15,586 nt of DNA from Bacteroidota bacterium. GTDB lineage: Bacteria; Bacteroidota; Bacteroidia; Chitinophagales; Chitinophagaceae. The position numbers and the translations under genes are program-made. How positions within the stretch are numbered: position 1 is the stretch's first letter; the number at the start of each line of letters is the position of its first letter. This document shows positions 1-6,411 of the stretch, piece by piece. The notes under the pieces were generated by a model, which ran no database searches, was not told the origin of the DNA, and saw only the letters and a program-made list of their open reading frames with translations. The stretch spans positions 1-15,586 of the forward strand of contig JAEWBT010000087.1 of assembly GCA_023391015.1 (NCBI GenBank). Direction: 5' to 3'.

Positions 1-83
1 ACCAGATTTTCGCCGCCGTGAATATTTTCCAGCGTTTTGGGCTCCAGTCCTTTCTGCTCAAACTTAAAATGAATCGTATACAT
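1..83 (-). CDS. 2Fe-2S ferredoxin family protein, 5' part only
   Basis: Reading leftward from an ATG at 83-81, the first 27 codons translate to MYTIHFKFEQKGLEPKTLEN, then IHGGENL, and the frame is still open at the window edge. The opening, with alternating I/F/F strand residues, a K-G-L-E-P-K-T turn and a G-G-E-N-L-L-type segment, matches the N-terminal beta-grasp of adrenodoxin-like ferredoxins common in Bacteroidota. The cysteine ligands (usually C-x5-C-x2-C) would come after the visible part, so the cluster itself is not seen. The expected role is a soluble cytoplasmic electron carrier. A perfect TAnnTTTG box lies 29 bases upstream, so the gene probably has its own promoter although it follows the DUF2520 gene at a 47-bp distance. 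The alternative is another beta-grasp protein without a cluster. The call rests on only 27 residues. Confidence 0.68.
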   Translation of the reverse strand, partial: MYTIHFKFEQKGLEPKTLENIHGGENL

Positions 84-112
84 ATTTCGCGGGGGCTTTT
101 TGAAAAGTGGGG

Positions 113-120
113 CAAAGGTA
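113..120 (-). promoter_or_regulatory. Bacteroidota -7 box (TACCTTTG) of the ferredoxin gene
   Basis: The minus strand reads TACCTTTG, a full match to the Bacteroidota sigma-factor -7 consensus TAnnTTTG. It ends 29 bases before the ferredoxin ATG, which leaves room for a leader of about 20 bases. No clear TTTG -33 element is seen at the right distance upstream, so the assignment rests on the -7 box and its position. Confidence 0.5.
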
Positions 121-130
121 GCAAGAAGGG

Positions 131-895
131 CTATTGCGGTCGGTATTGGGCTGCAATGGATTCGCTTATAGCTTTATAGACCGCCTGCCATTCGGGGCGC
201 GCCTGCAACAGTTCCAGGTGTTTTTCCTGTGTAGCAATGTCGCCGCGGCGGGCCGGACCGGTCTGCATTTCGCAGGGATTTCCGGAAAAAGCCCGTTCAA
301 AGGTTTGTGTAAGCAGCGGGCGCAACACATCGGGCGGCAGGTGGGCTTCCGAACAGATCTTTTCGCAGAGGCACAACAGGTGATTAACGAAATTGTTGCC
401 CACCACAGCGGCGAGGTGCAATTGGGCGCGGGCGGCTTGTGGCGCGAGCGTCAGGGAAAAAGAAAGTGCTTCGGCCAGTTCCGCCAAGGTTTCCCCGGCT
501 TGGGTTGTAGTTCCTTCGCCCACTGCCGGGAGTACCTTTTCCGGAAAATCAACTCCAATAATAGAATACACCGGCCAGCACACAGCGCGGTTGGGGTGGG
601 GTAGTAGGGCGTCTAAAGCAACGGTTCCACTAAAATGAATGACGGTTCCTTGCTGTATTGGTATTTCCTGCGCCAACGATTCTATCGCGCTATCCGAAAC
701 GGCCAGTAAAACCACGTCCGCCGGGTCCGTTATTTCATCCAAAGACGACACAATCGGCGAGCCTAATTGAGCTGCCAACTCTTCTGAAGCGTCTTTATTC
801 CGGCCAAAAACGCCCAGACACCGGTGTCCTTTTCCGGAAAACCGGGAAGCGATAAAATGCGCTACCCGCCCGGTACCGATTAGATAAAACGTCAT
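131..895 (-). CDS. Rossmann-like and DUF2520 domain protein
   Basis: The protein has 254 residues from the ATG at 895-893. A start nine codons upstream (MFVLKECPN...) is possible, but the chosen start puts the first beta strand MTFYLIGTGRVA at the N-terminus, as in the family. The G7-T-G9-R-V-A12 turn is the dinucleotide-binding loop of a Rossmann fold, followed by the strand ending VFGRN and by VVLLAVSDSAI, typical of F420/NADP-oxidoreductase-like N-domains. The C-terminal half, with HLAAVVGNNFVNHL and the TGPARRGD segment, is the helical DUF2520 domain, which resembles the 6-phosphogluconate dehydrogenase C-domain. By family it should be an NAD(P)-dependent oxidoreductase of unknown substrate. 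Three TTTCCGGAAA palindromes lie inside the gene. It follows the acyltransferase on the same strand across an 88-bp gap holding a perfect 28-bp palindrome. Confidence 0.85.
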   Translation of the reverse strand: MTFYLIGTGRVAHFIASRFSGKGHRCLGVFGRNKDASEELAAQLGSPIVSSLDEITDPADVVLLAVSDSAIESLAQEIPIQQGTVIHFSGTVALDALLPHPNRAVCWPVYSIIGVDFPEKVLPAVGEGTTTQAGETLAELAEALSFSLTLAPQAARAQLHLAAVVGNNFVNHLLCLCEKICSEAHLPPDVLRPLLTQTFERAFSGNPCEMQTGPARRGDIATQEKHLELLQARPEWQAVYKAISESIAAQYRPQ

Positions 896-942
896 GTTGG
901 GGCATTCTTTTAAAACAAACAAATAGAGAAATGCAGGTCATC

Positions 943-970
943 GTAGAGACGTTGCATGCAACGTCTCTAC
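943..970. repeat. 28-bp perfect palindrome, copy 1
   Basis: This is a perfect palindrome with outer arms GTAGAGAC/GTCTCTAC and inner arms GTTGCA/TGCAAC. It lies in the gap between the acyltransferase and DUF2520 genes, within the leader or promoter region of the latter. A second copy at 4198-4225 shares the outer eight bases and the central GCATGC-type core but has AAG/CTT where this one has GTT/AAC. In RNA it would form a 12-14 bp hairpin with almost no loop. There is no T-run, so it is not a typical terminator. It is probably a REP-like dispersed element. Confidence 0.85.
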
Positions 971-983
971 CCCGTTCGTGGGC

Positions 984-1751
984 TTAATGCAGATTATGCC
1001 GAACGATATGCTCCAGCATTTGTGCATGAATTTTCGCGCTGAGTTCACTCGCGTTTTCCAGTGCAAAGCCGGTTGTTTCCGTCGGCGGCAAAAAGTGAAA
1101 ATCAATCGGGCGGGGCCAGGCGTAGAAGGCGGGTTTGCCGGGCAGAATGCGTGCCGTGTTGCTCAACACTGCTGGCATAATGGGCTTTTGGGTGCGAATG
1201 GCTGTAATAAAAGCGCCTTTTTGGAACGCTTGCAGCGGCGTGCCGCCTTTGTTTCGCGTGCCTTCGGGGTAGAGGCAGAGGTGCAATCCCATTCTCAGCG
1301 CTGCTTCCATTTTAGAAAAACTTTCTTTCCGGCTTTGCTCGCTTTTCCGGTCCACCAGAATAGAGCCGGCGGTATAGATAATCCCGAAAATAGGCACCCG
1401 CGAAATCTCAATCTTGGCCAGTGTTTTATTGGCTCCCGGAATCCACGGCGAGGTTACCGGCACATCCAGAAAAGAGTTGTGGTTGCAGACGACGACGTAG
1501 TTTTCGCCTTTCCGGAAATGTTCTCTTCCGCGCCGCCGCACGGGGCAAAAAACAAGGGGCAGATATACGCCCATCCACACCCGGAAAATCCGGTGGAGCG
1601 CTACCGAACTACGCGGCTCCGGCAGCAGTTTGGTGAGCAATACCGGAATCACCACCAGCAGCATCGTGACGACGAACAAGAGCGCGGCATACACAAAGAA
1701 AATCCGGCCCAGCACGAGCCGGACCGGAGAAATTTTAGGCGAAGGGGTCAT
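984..1751 (-). CDS. PlsC-like lysophospholipid (1-acylglycerol-3-phosphate) acyltransferase
   Basis: The protein has 255 residues from the ATG at 1751-1749. The open frame continues 47 codons upstream, but that extension overlaps the end of the aminotransferase and has no domain character. One hydrophobic segment (about residues 15-40) anchors the protein in the inner membrane. The acyltransferase motifs are in order: catalytic H91-x4-D96 in NHNSFLD, the K-x-E-I segment near 113, FPEG-like YPEGTR at 161-166, and a final proline-rich V-P-type block around IMPAVLSN. The family transfers an acyl chain from acyl-ACP or acyl-CoA to lysophosphatidic acid in phospholipid synthesis; related enzymes act on other lysolipids, so the substrate is inferred. 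It sits 47 bp downstream of the aminotransferase on the same strand and may share its transcript. One TTTCCGGAAA palindrome lies inside the gene (1509-1518). Confidence 0.87.
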   Translation of the reverse strand: MTPSPKISPVRLVLGRIFFVYAALLFVVTMLLVVIPVLLTKLLPEPRSSVALHRIFRVWMGVYLPLVFCPVRRRGREHFRKGENYVVVCNHNSFLDVPVTSPWIPGANKTLAKIEISRVPIFGIIYTAGSILVDRKSEQSRKESFSKMEAALRMGLHLCLYPEGTRNKGGTPLQAFQKGAFITAIRTQKPIMPAVLSNTARILPGKPAFYAWPRPIDFHFLPPTETTGFALENASELSAKIHAQMLEHIVRHNLH

Positions 1752-1798
1752 AGGCAACGCGCTAAGATACAAGGGCTTTGTTATCCCGGAATGCAGCG

Positions 1799-3052
1799 TT
1801 AAGCGCGCAGCTTTTCCAGCGCGGCTTCCAGTTGGGAAAACATTTGCGGCAGCGTTTCCAAATCGCAGGTGCCGACGCTGATGCGATACCACGGGTCGGT
1901 GCGGCTTGCGCCAAACGCATAGAACGGCGTGATGGCCAGCTTGGCTTCCTGCAACAGGTAAGCAGTAACGTCTTCCTGATTCTGTGGCCCGTGCGGTGAT
2001 GTTCCGGCAAGGTCAAATTTTACAGTCAGATACAGACCGCCTTGCGGGTGAATGGCATCCACTGGATACCCTTTTGCCTTTAAAGCCTGAATCCCTTCGT
2101 AGATCCGTTGCAATCGCTCGTGCAGCGCGTCTTTAAATCCGGTTAGAAATGCAGCCACCGCTTCAGGCTGGCTTAGGTAACGCGCGGTGGCCACCTGCTC
2201 AGCCATCGGGGCCCATGCGCCGATGTGGGTCAGCAGGGCTTTCATTTTGGCAATCAGCGAAGCCGGTCCCATCGCCCAGCCCACACGTACGCCCGTGGCT
2301 GCAAGGCATTTGGAAATACCATCGATAAAGACGGTATATTCTTTCATTTCTGGCCGCAGCTCCACCGGATTATAGTGAACTGTGTCGCCGTAAGTCAAGA
2401 CGCCGTACATCTGATCAAACATCACGTGCAGCTTACGCGCACCTTCCGGTCGGCGGGCATTTTCAGCCAGCACCAGGTCGCAGATTTCTTCCAGGTCTTG
2501 CCGGCTCAGCGTGGTGCCGGTGGGGTTTTGAGGGGTGCAAAGACACAGCAGAACCGCACCTTCCAGGTGCGGTGCAATCGCCGCAGCGGTAGGCATAAAA
2601 GCCGTGTCTGCCGTTACTTCTACAATTGCATGCTCCCCGCCGTTCATAAACGTGTAGTGGTTATTATTCCACGACGGCACGGCGTAAATCACCTTGTCGC
2701 CGGGATTCACTAAACAGCGGAAAAGCGAGTAGATAATGGGCCGCCCACCGGATGCAATCTGGATTTCAGCCGGACTATAATTTACGTGATAATGCTGCTT
2801 TGCAAACGCAGAAACCGCTTCGCGCAGGGGCAGAATGCCATCGGCAGCAGGGTAGTTGGTATAGCCTTCTTCGTAGGCTTCCTGAATGGCTTTTTTATAC
2901 CCGTCCGGAATCGGGAAAATGCGGGGATTAAAATCGCCGATGGTGTAGTTGAAAATGTGTTCGCCCTGGCGGATGCGATCTGCAATGATATTGCCGAGGC
3001 GAACAATTTCGGAGCCGATCAGGGTTTCGGCAAGCTGGCTGTAGGGACCCAT
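1799..3052 (-). CDS. PLP-dependent aminotransferase class I/II (aspartate aminotransferase-like)
   Basis: The protein has 417 residues and looks full length for a fold-type I aminotransferase. Key features in order are the small N-terminal arm with IGDFNP (38-43), the YTNYPAADG loop (64-72), the SGGRPIIY cofactor-phosphate region (101-108), NPTG with N176 at the cofactor ring, D213 and Y216 in FDQMYG, the Schiff-base lysine K248 in DGISKCLAATGVRVGW, and R390 near ISVG, which binds the substrate carboxylate. The enzyme is cytoplasmic and should move amino groups between an amino acid and a 2-oxo acid. Aspartate/2-oxoglutarate is the default guess, but the subgroup is not certain. It is 92 bp downstream of the hydrolase stop; that gap holds a TTTCCGGAAA palindrome (3067-3076) just before the start. 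Confidence 0.88.
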   Translation of the reverse strand: MGPYSQLAETLIGSEIVRLGNIIADRIRQGEHIFNYTIGDFNPRIFPIPDGYKKAIQEAYEEGYTNYPAADGILPLREAVSAFAKQHYHVNYSPAEIQIASGGRPIIYSLFRCLVNPGDKVIYAVPSWNNNHYTFMNGGEHAIVEVTADTAFMPTAAAIAPHLEGAVLLCLCTPQNPTGTTLSRQDLEEICDLVLAENARRPEGARKLHVMFDQMYGVLTYGDTVHYNPVELRPEMKEYTVFIDGISKCLAATGVRVGWAMGPASLIAKMKALLTHIGAWAPMAEQVATARYLSQPEAVAAFLTGFKDALHERLQRIYEGIQALKAKGYPVDAIHPQGGLYLTVKFDLAGTSPHGPQNQEDVTAYLLQEAKLAITPFYAFGASRTDPWYRISVGTCDLETLPQMFSQLEAALEKLRA

Positions 3053-3144
3053 AAGAAAAGTGTGGTTTTCCGGAAACTTGGAAGGTACGGCAGCGAATGC
3101 AAGTATTAAAACAGGGCGCTTTTAAAACTTCTGGAACCTGCTGA

Positions 3145-3999
3145 TTACATGCCAGAACCCATCTCTTCCAGCTTAAATGTCTTGCCGATGCGGATACCTT
3201 TGGGCGTTTCTTCCAATGTGGCGCACTCCACGGTCGGGTCGTGTTCAAAAAAGAGGGTCCAGTTGTTGGAAACGGCTTCGCGGAGGATGCGCTCTTTCTC
3301 GCCGAGGGTTTCCAGCGGACGCATATCATATGCCATGACCCAGGGCAGAGGCACGTGGTGCATCGACGGCAGCAGGTCGGCGCAGTACAGCAGGGTTTTG
3401 CCGTTGAGGTTCAGTTGCGGCAGCATCATGGCATCGGTGTGTCCATTCACGATGCGCACCCGGAAATCTTCCATCCACTCTTCGCCGTCTGCCTTGTCCA
3501 CAAAGCGCAAGACGCCGTGCTCTTCCAGCGGCAGAATATTTTCCGGAAGAAAAGACGCTTTTTCGCGGGCGTTGGGGTGGGTAGCCGATTCCCAGTGCGT
3601 CCGGTCGGTCCAGTAGAGCGCGTTCGGAAACGCCGGTACCAGTTCGCCGGTTTCGGTGCGTTTCACCGCGCCGCCGCAGTGGTCAAAGTGCAGGTGGGTA
3701 AGAAATACATCGGTGATGTCTTCGGGCTTAAAGCCGTGGGCGGCGAGGCTTTTCTCCAGCGTGTCTTCACCGTGGATATAATAGTGGGAGAAAAACTTCT
3801 CGTCCTGCTTGTCGCCCATGCCGCAGTCGATGAGGATGCGGTGGTTGCCGTGCTCTACCAGCAGGCAGCGGAGCGCCCAGGAGCACATATTATTTTCGTC
3901 GGCGGGGTTAGCGCGGTTCCAGAGGCTTTTGGGCACCACGCCAAACATGGCACCGCCGTCGAGTTTGAAATGTCCGGCGTTGATGGGGTAGATTTTCAT
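3145..3999 (-). CDS. MBL-fold metallo-hydrolase, AHL-lactonase/YtnP-like
   Basis: The protein has 284 residues from the ATG at 3999-3997. An upstream in-frame ATG would add MPPKAVSNPKT, which is encoded by the repeat cluster and is unlike the family, so MKIYPINAGHFKLDGG is preferred. The metal ligands are complete: H102-x-H104-x-D106-H107 in HLHFDHCGG, H187 in NGHTDA, D208 in CADLL and H253 in FEHDP. The N-terminal run DGGAMFGVVPKSLW followed by NPADENN is characteristic of the lactonase-like group that includes quorum-quenching enzymes. The expected role is cytoplasmic hydrolysis of a lactone or ester with two Zn or Fe ions; the substrate is not shown. The leader directly upstream is made of micro-hairpins (4009-4076), and no clear promoter is visible. 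Confidence 0.87.
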   Translation of the reverse strand: MKIYPINAGHFKLDGGAMFGVVPKSLWNRANPADENNMCSWALRCLLVEHGNHRILIDCGMGDKQDEKFFSHYYIHGEDTLEKSLAAHGFKPEDITDVFLTHLHFDHCGGAVKRTETGELVPAFPNALYWTDRTHWESATHPNAREKASFLPENILPLEEHGVLRFVDKADGEEWMEDFRVRIVNGHTDAMMLPQLNLNGKTLLYCADLLPSMHHVPLPWVMAYDMRPLETLGEKERILREAVSNNWTLFFEHDPTVECATLEETPKGIRIGKTFKLEEMGSGM

Positions 4000-4008
4000 G
4001 GTTTTGGG

Positions 4009-4076
4009 ATTGGACACCGCCTTTGGCGGCATTGGAGAATTGGACTGTCTGCGGCAATTGGACGCTGCTTCGCAGC
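4009..4076 (+). repeat. ATTGGAC micro-hairpin cluster A
   Basis: ATTGGAC or ATTGGAG occurs at 4009-4015, 4031-4037, 4039-4045 and 4057-4063. Between and after these lie three short hairpins: ACCGCCTTTGGCGGC (4016-4030, CCGCC stem), TGTCTGCGGCA (4046-4056, four-pair stem with one wobble) and GCTGCTTCGCAGC (4064-4076, five-pair stem with TTC loop). The separator is conserved while stem sequences differ but remain self-complementary. The cluster fills the leader of the hydrolase gene. The matching cluster at 4285-4378 is in the opposite orientation. Confidence 0.75.
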
Positions 4077-4197
4077 ATGGTGGAATAAGCGCTTTGCTAC
4101 AGTTGAGCTAAGGTCGTTGGAATTTGGGTAACTAAAATGGGATGCCAAAGGAAGATTTGAGGAAGGATATTCTTTAATAGGGCCAACCTGGTATAAC

Positions 4198-4225
4198 GTA
4201 GAGACAAGGCATGCCTTGTCTCTAC
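4198..4225. repeat. 28-bp perfect palindrome, copy 2
   Basis: Outer arms GTAGAGAC/GTCTCTAC and inner arms AAGGCA/TGCCTT pair without a mismatch. It shares outer arms and centre with the copy at 943-970. The three differing bases in each arm are compensated on the other side, so both copies stay perfect. It lies midway between the two oppositely oriented micro-hairpin clusters. Confidence 0.85.
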
Positions 4226-4284
4226 AAATCACAAATCACGGTTTGTTTTCCGGAAATCATTTATGGAAAAAACCGGAATAGCAT

Positions 4285-4378
4285 GTCCAATGCTCCAATT
4301 TCGCCGAAGGCGAAGTCCAATACCTGCGAAGCGGGTGTCCAATAGCTTTAGCCATCCAATTTGCGAAGCAAGTCCAAT
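4285..4378 (-). repeat. ATTGGAC micro-hairpin cluster B (inverted), entering the transporter gene
   Basis: On the plus strand GTCCAAT or a shortened form occurs at 4285-4291, 4295-4299, 4315-4321, 4337-4343, 4355-4360 and 4372-4378. Hairpins between them are TTCGCCGAAGGCGAA (4300-4314, six-pair stem), ACCTGCGAAGCGGGT (4322-4336, six pairs with one wobble), a weak GCTTTAGC (4345-4352) and TTGCGAAGCAA (4361-4371, four pairs). Most loops are GAA. On the minus strand this is the same pattern as cluster A, including the doubled separator (ATTGGAGCATTGGAC here, ATTGGAGAATTGGAC there). The last two units lie within the transporter reading frame. Confidence 0.75.
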
Positions 4379-5658
4379 TTCGTCCCGCGCTTCGTCCACC
4401 ACAACCCCGCCAATCCAATCACAAAAAACACCATCAAGGACAACACCGAGGCGCGCTGCGAACCGGAGATTTCCTGTATAAATCCAAAAGAGAACATGCC
4501 AATCACAATGGCGATCTTCTCGGTTACATCGTAAAACGAAAACCAGGATGTCGTGTCTTTGGTTTCGGGCATCAGCTTGCTGTAGGTGCTGCGACTGAGG
4601 CTTTGAATACCGCCCATCACAAACCCCACGGCGACCGCCAGGGCATAAAACGCGCCGGGGTTATGCGCCGGAATCAGGTAGGCGGCCACGCAAATGCAGA
4701 TCCAGACTACAACGCAGAGCATCAGGGCATTGAGGTTGCCCCAGATTCCGGAAAGTTTGGCGATCATCCACGCGCCGGCCACCGCAATCAGCTGAATAAT
4801 CAGAATGGCGACAATCAGGTTTTCGGTTGGGATGCCCAGTTCGCTTTTGCCGTAAAGGGTGGCCGCCAGCATCACCGTTTGCACGCCCATGTTGTAGAAA
4901 AAGAAGGCTCCCAGAAAGCGCTTGATGACGGTTTGGTGGGTCATCTGGGACCATACTTTCCGGAGTTCGGCATAGCCCTGCGTCCATTTTCCGGAAATTT
5001 CTCCCTTAGCACTGCCTCTTGGAAGTCCACGCAGGGCAAGGGTGGAAAAGCCCAGCCACCATACGCCCGTCAGCAGGAACGAAAGCTGCGACGCCCGGCC
5101 TACGGTAATGCCGAAAAGGTCATTTTTTAACACAAACACAAAGCAAATGAGTTGCAGCAGAATGCTACCCACATAGCCGTAGGCAAAGCCTTTGGCGCTG
5201 AGCTTGTCCTGCGCTTCGGGGCGGGCGATGTCGGGCAGATAGCTGTTGTAAAACACCAGACTGCTCCAGTAGCCGATGCAGGCCAGAATGGTGAGGCCGA
5301 GGCCGAGCGCGATGTTGGACGCGTCAAAGAAGAAAAGCCCTGCACACGACAAGCTGCCGAGGGTGGCAAAGGCGCGTAAAAACGTTTTTTTGTTGCCCCG
5401 CGTGTCGGCAATTCCGGAAAGCAGCGGCGAGAGAATGGCCACGATGCAAAACGCCACGGCCAGCGCGTAGTTGTAGAGAGCGGTGTTGATAAACCGGTGC
5501 CCGAAAAGCGTTACGTAGTCCAGCGTAGCGTCCTGCCCGTCGCCGGTAATGGTTTCGTAGTAAGCCGGAAAGATGGTGGACGTAATCACCAGGTTGTAGG
5601 CCGAGTTGGCCCAGTCATACATCGCCCACGACCGGTGTAGTTTCTTTTTGGAAATCAC
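4348..5658 (-). CDS. MFS transporter, UMF1/Atg22-like family
   Basis: The protein has 436 residues and starts with GTG at 5658-5656. This start is preferred because it keeps the conserved opening SKKKLHRSWAMYDWANSAYN, typical of UMF1-type permeases; the next ATG would begin inside it at MYDWANS. About twelve hydrophobic segments are visible (for example ILLQLICFVFVL and ALAVAVGFVMGGIQSLSRS), so it is an inner-membrane permease. The substrate is unknown; family members are linked to nutrient or amino-acid efflux. A TACCTTTC sequence, one base off the -7 consensus, ends only five bases before the start. The last dozen residues, TKLDLLRKLDG, are encoded by micro-hairpin repeats and look like an acquired tail. 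Three TTCCGGAA sites lie inside the gene. Confidence 0.87.
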   Translation of the reverse strand: MISKKKLHRSWAMYDWANSAYNLVITSTIFPAYYETITGDGQDATLDYVTLFGHRFINTALYNYALAVAFCIVAILSPLLSGIADTRGNKKTFLRAFATLGSLSCAGLFFFDASNIALGLGLTILACIGYWSSLVFYNSYLPDIARPEAQDKLSAKGFAYGYVGSILLQLICFVFVLKNDLFGITVGRASQLSFLLTGVWWLGFSTLALRGLPRGSAKGEISGKWTQGYAELRKVWSQMTHQTVIKRFLGAFFFYNMGVQTVMLAATLYGKSELGIPTENLIVAILIIQLIAVAGAWMIAKLSGIWGNLNALMLCVVVWICICVAAYLIPAHNPGAFYALAVAVGFVMGGIQSLSRSTYSKLMPETKDTTSWFSFYDVTEKIAIVIGMFSFGFIQEISGSQRASVLSLMVFFVIGLAGLWWTKRGTKLDLLRKLDG

Positions 5659-5710
5659 GGGCGGAAAGGTAAAAAGAAACTACCGGCAGGCTGGAAAATG
5701 CTTTTCCCTT

Positions 5711-6064
5711 TTAATCTTTTTTCAAAATCCTTTCCAGCACCGCTACCTCAATTCCCAGCTCTTTGATGCGGGCACGCAGAGCTTCTTTCTCCGGATCGGG
5801 GTTTGTTGCTTCAATAGCGGGATAGGGAAAAAGCACGGCCAGATCGGCAAAAAAGTTATGTTTCATTGCCAAGCCGGCTCCCCAAATGATATTGGAGCGA
5901 AGCCCGGCATGGCGAAGCTGCCGCGAAACAGTTACATCGGCCAACTGAAGGCTGCGGGCCAGATCGGCTATGGAGAAACGCACTTTCTTCATTTTTTGCA
6001 ATATCAAATTGCCCGTGTGAGGCATGGAGGTATCTTGGGGGAGCAGTGTGTTTGGAGCTTGCAT
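5711..6064 (-). CDS. Small HTH-like DNA-binding protein, hypothetical
   Basis: The protein has 117 residues from the ATG at 6064-6062; the ATG codons at residues 14 and 25 are alternative starts. Residues 31-55 (SIADLARSLQLADVTVSRQLRHAG) have the spacing of a helix-turn-helix. They are followed by AMKHNFFADLAVLFP, a segment I associate with small XRE-like proteins of Bacteroidota, whose third helix is normally followed by a similar K-H-x-F-F block. Residues 91-116 are highly charged with a leucine spacing that suggests a short coiled coil for dimer formation. No signal peptide or membrane segment is present. The gene lies 52 bp upstream of the transporter and 33 bp downstream of the 21-bp periodic array, which occupies its promoter region, so it may bind there. 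A TATCTTTC -7-like sequence ends 9 bases before the start (6074-6081). The function is unproven. Confidence 0.6.
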   Translation of the reverse strand: MQAPNTLLPQDTSMPHTGNLILQKMKKVRFSIADLARSLQLADVTVSRQLRHAGLRSNIIWGAGLAMKHNFFADLAVLFPYPAIEATNPDPEKEALRARIKELGIEVAVLERILKKD

Positions 6065-6097
6065 GAGGAGAAAGAAAGATAAAACGCACTAAACGTA

Positions 6098-6381
6098 AGC
6101 TTTTTAACCAATAAAGGTAGCTTTTTGCTGCATATAGGTAGCAAAAAGCTGCCTCTGTGCAGCAAAAAGCTATCTCAAGGCATCAAAAAGCCTGCTTGAG
6201 GAAGCAAAAAGCTTGGTCACCCAAGCAAATAGCTCCCTTGGGTTAGCAAAAAGCTTGGTCATCCAAGCAAAATGCTGCCTCAAGGAAGCAAAAAGCTAGG
6301 TTGATGCAGCAAAAAGCTAGGTTGATGCAGCAAAAAGCTTGGGATACCCTTCAAAAAGAGAGGTAACCCAAGCTTTTAATT
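6098..6381. repeat. 14-unit tandem array with exact 21-bp period and phased A-tracts
   Basis: Cores start at 6098, 6119, 6140, 6161, 6182, 6203, 6224, 6245, 6266, 6287, 6308, 6329, 6350 and 6371, always 21 bp apart with no slippage. The consensus core is the imperfect palindrome AGCAAAAAGCT, followed by a variable 10-bp spacer. Units 1, 2 and 14 have T-rich cores (AGCTTTTTGCT type), so both edges read in the opposite orientation to the middle. Units 10 and 11 are identical; units 6 and 8 differ by one base. Cores are better conserved than spacers. An 11-bp inverted repeat, AAAAGCTTGGG (6333-6343) and CCCAAGCTTTT (6367-6377), closes the right end. 21 bp is two helical turns, so the A-tracts lie on one face and should bend the DNA. 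All frames are broken by stops. Confidence 0.92.
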
Positions 6382-6411
6382 GCTTAAAGAGAAAGATAAG
6401 ATTCCGGAAAT

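Larger units (their letters stand above)
4000..4347. other. Gene-free gap filled with small repeats
   Basis: This 348-bp gap separates the hydrolase from the transporter and holds no convincing gene. From left to right it contains a micro-hairpin cluster with ATTGGAC in plus orientation (4009-4076), about 120 bp of unassigned sequence with a tRNA D-arm-like stretch near 4088-4115, a perfect 28-bp palindrome (4198-4225), a TTTCCGGAAA palindrome (4247-4256) and an inverted micro-hairpin cluster (from 4285) that continues into the transporter gene. A 78-codon frame on the minus strand is composed of repeat sequence and is not counted as a gene. Confidence 0.7.

Noticed and set aside
943..970. 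Transcription terminator for the acyltransferase
   Set aside because: The palindrome has almost no loop, is not GC-rich at the base, and no T-run follows on the minus strand. A second copy elsewhere marks it as a dispersed repeat.
4088..4115. tRNA or tRNA remnant on the minus strand
   Set aside because: TTAGCTCAACTG resembles a tRNA D-arm, but the other half of the D-stem, a proper anticodon arm, the T-arm and the acceptor stem are not found. It is too weak to call even as a fragment.
3996..4232. 78-codon minus-strand open frame upstream of the hydrolase
   Set aside because: Most of its sequence is the 28-bp palindrome and micro-hairpin cluster, and the product has no domain character.
6333..6377. 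Terminator formed by the 11-bp inverted repeat
   Set aside because: The stem is AT-rich with a 23-base loop, only a broken T-run follows, and no plus-strand gene ends upstream. It is better explained as the edge of the array.
6098..6381. CRISPR array
   Set aside because: The repeat core is only 11 bp with 10-bp spacers, spacers are partly identical or alike, and no cas gene is near.
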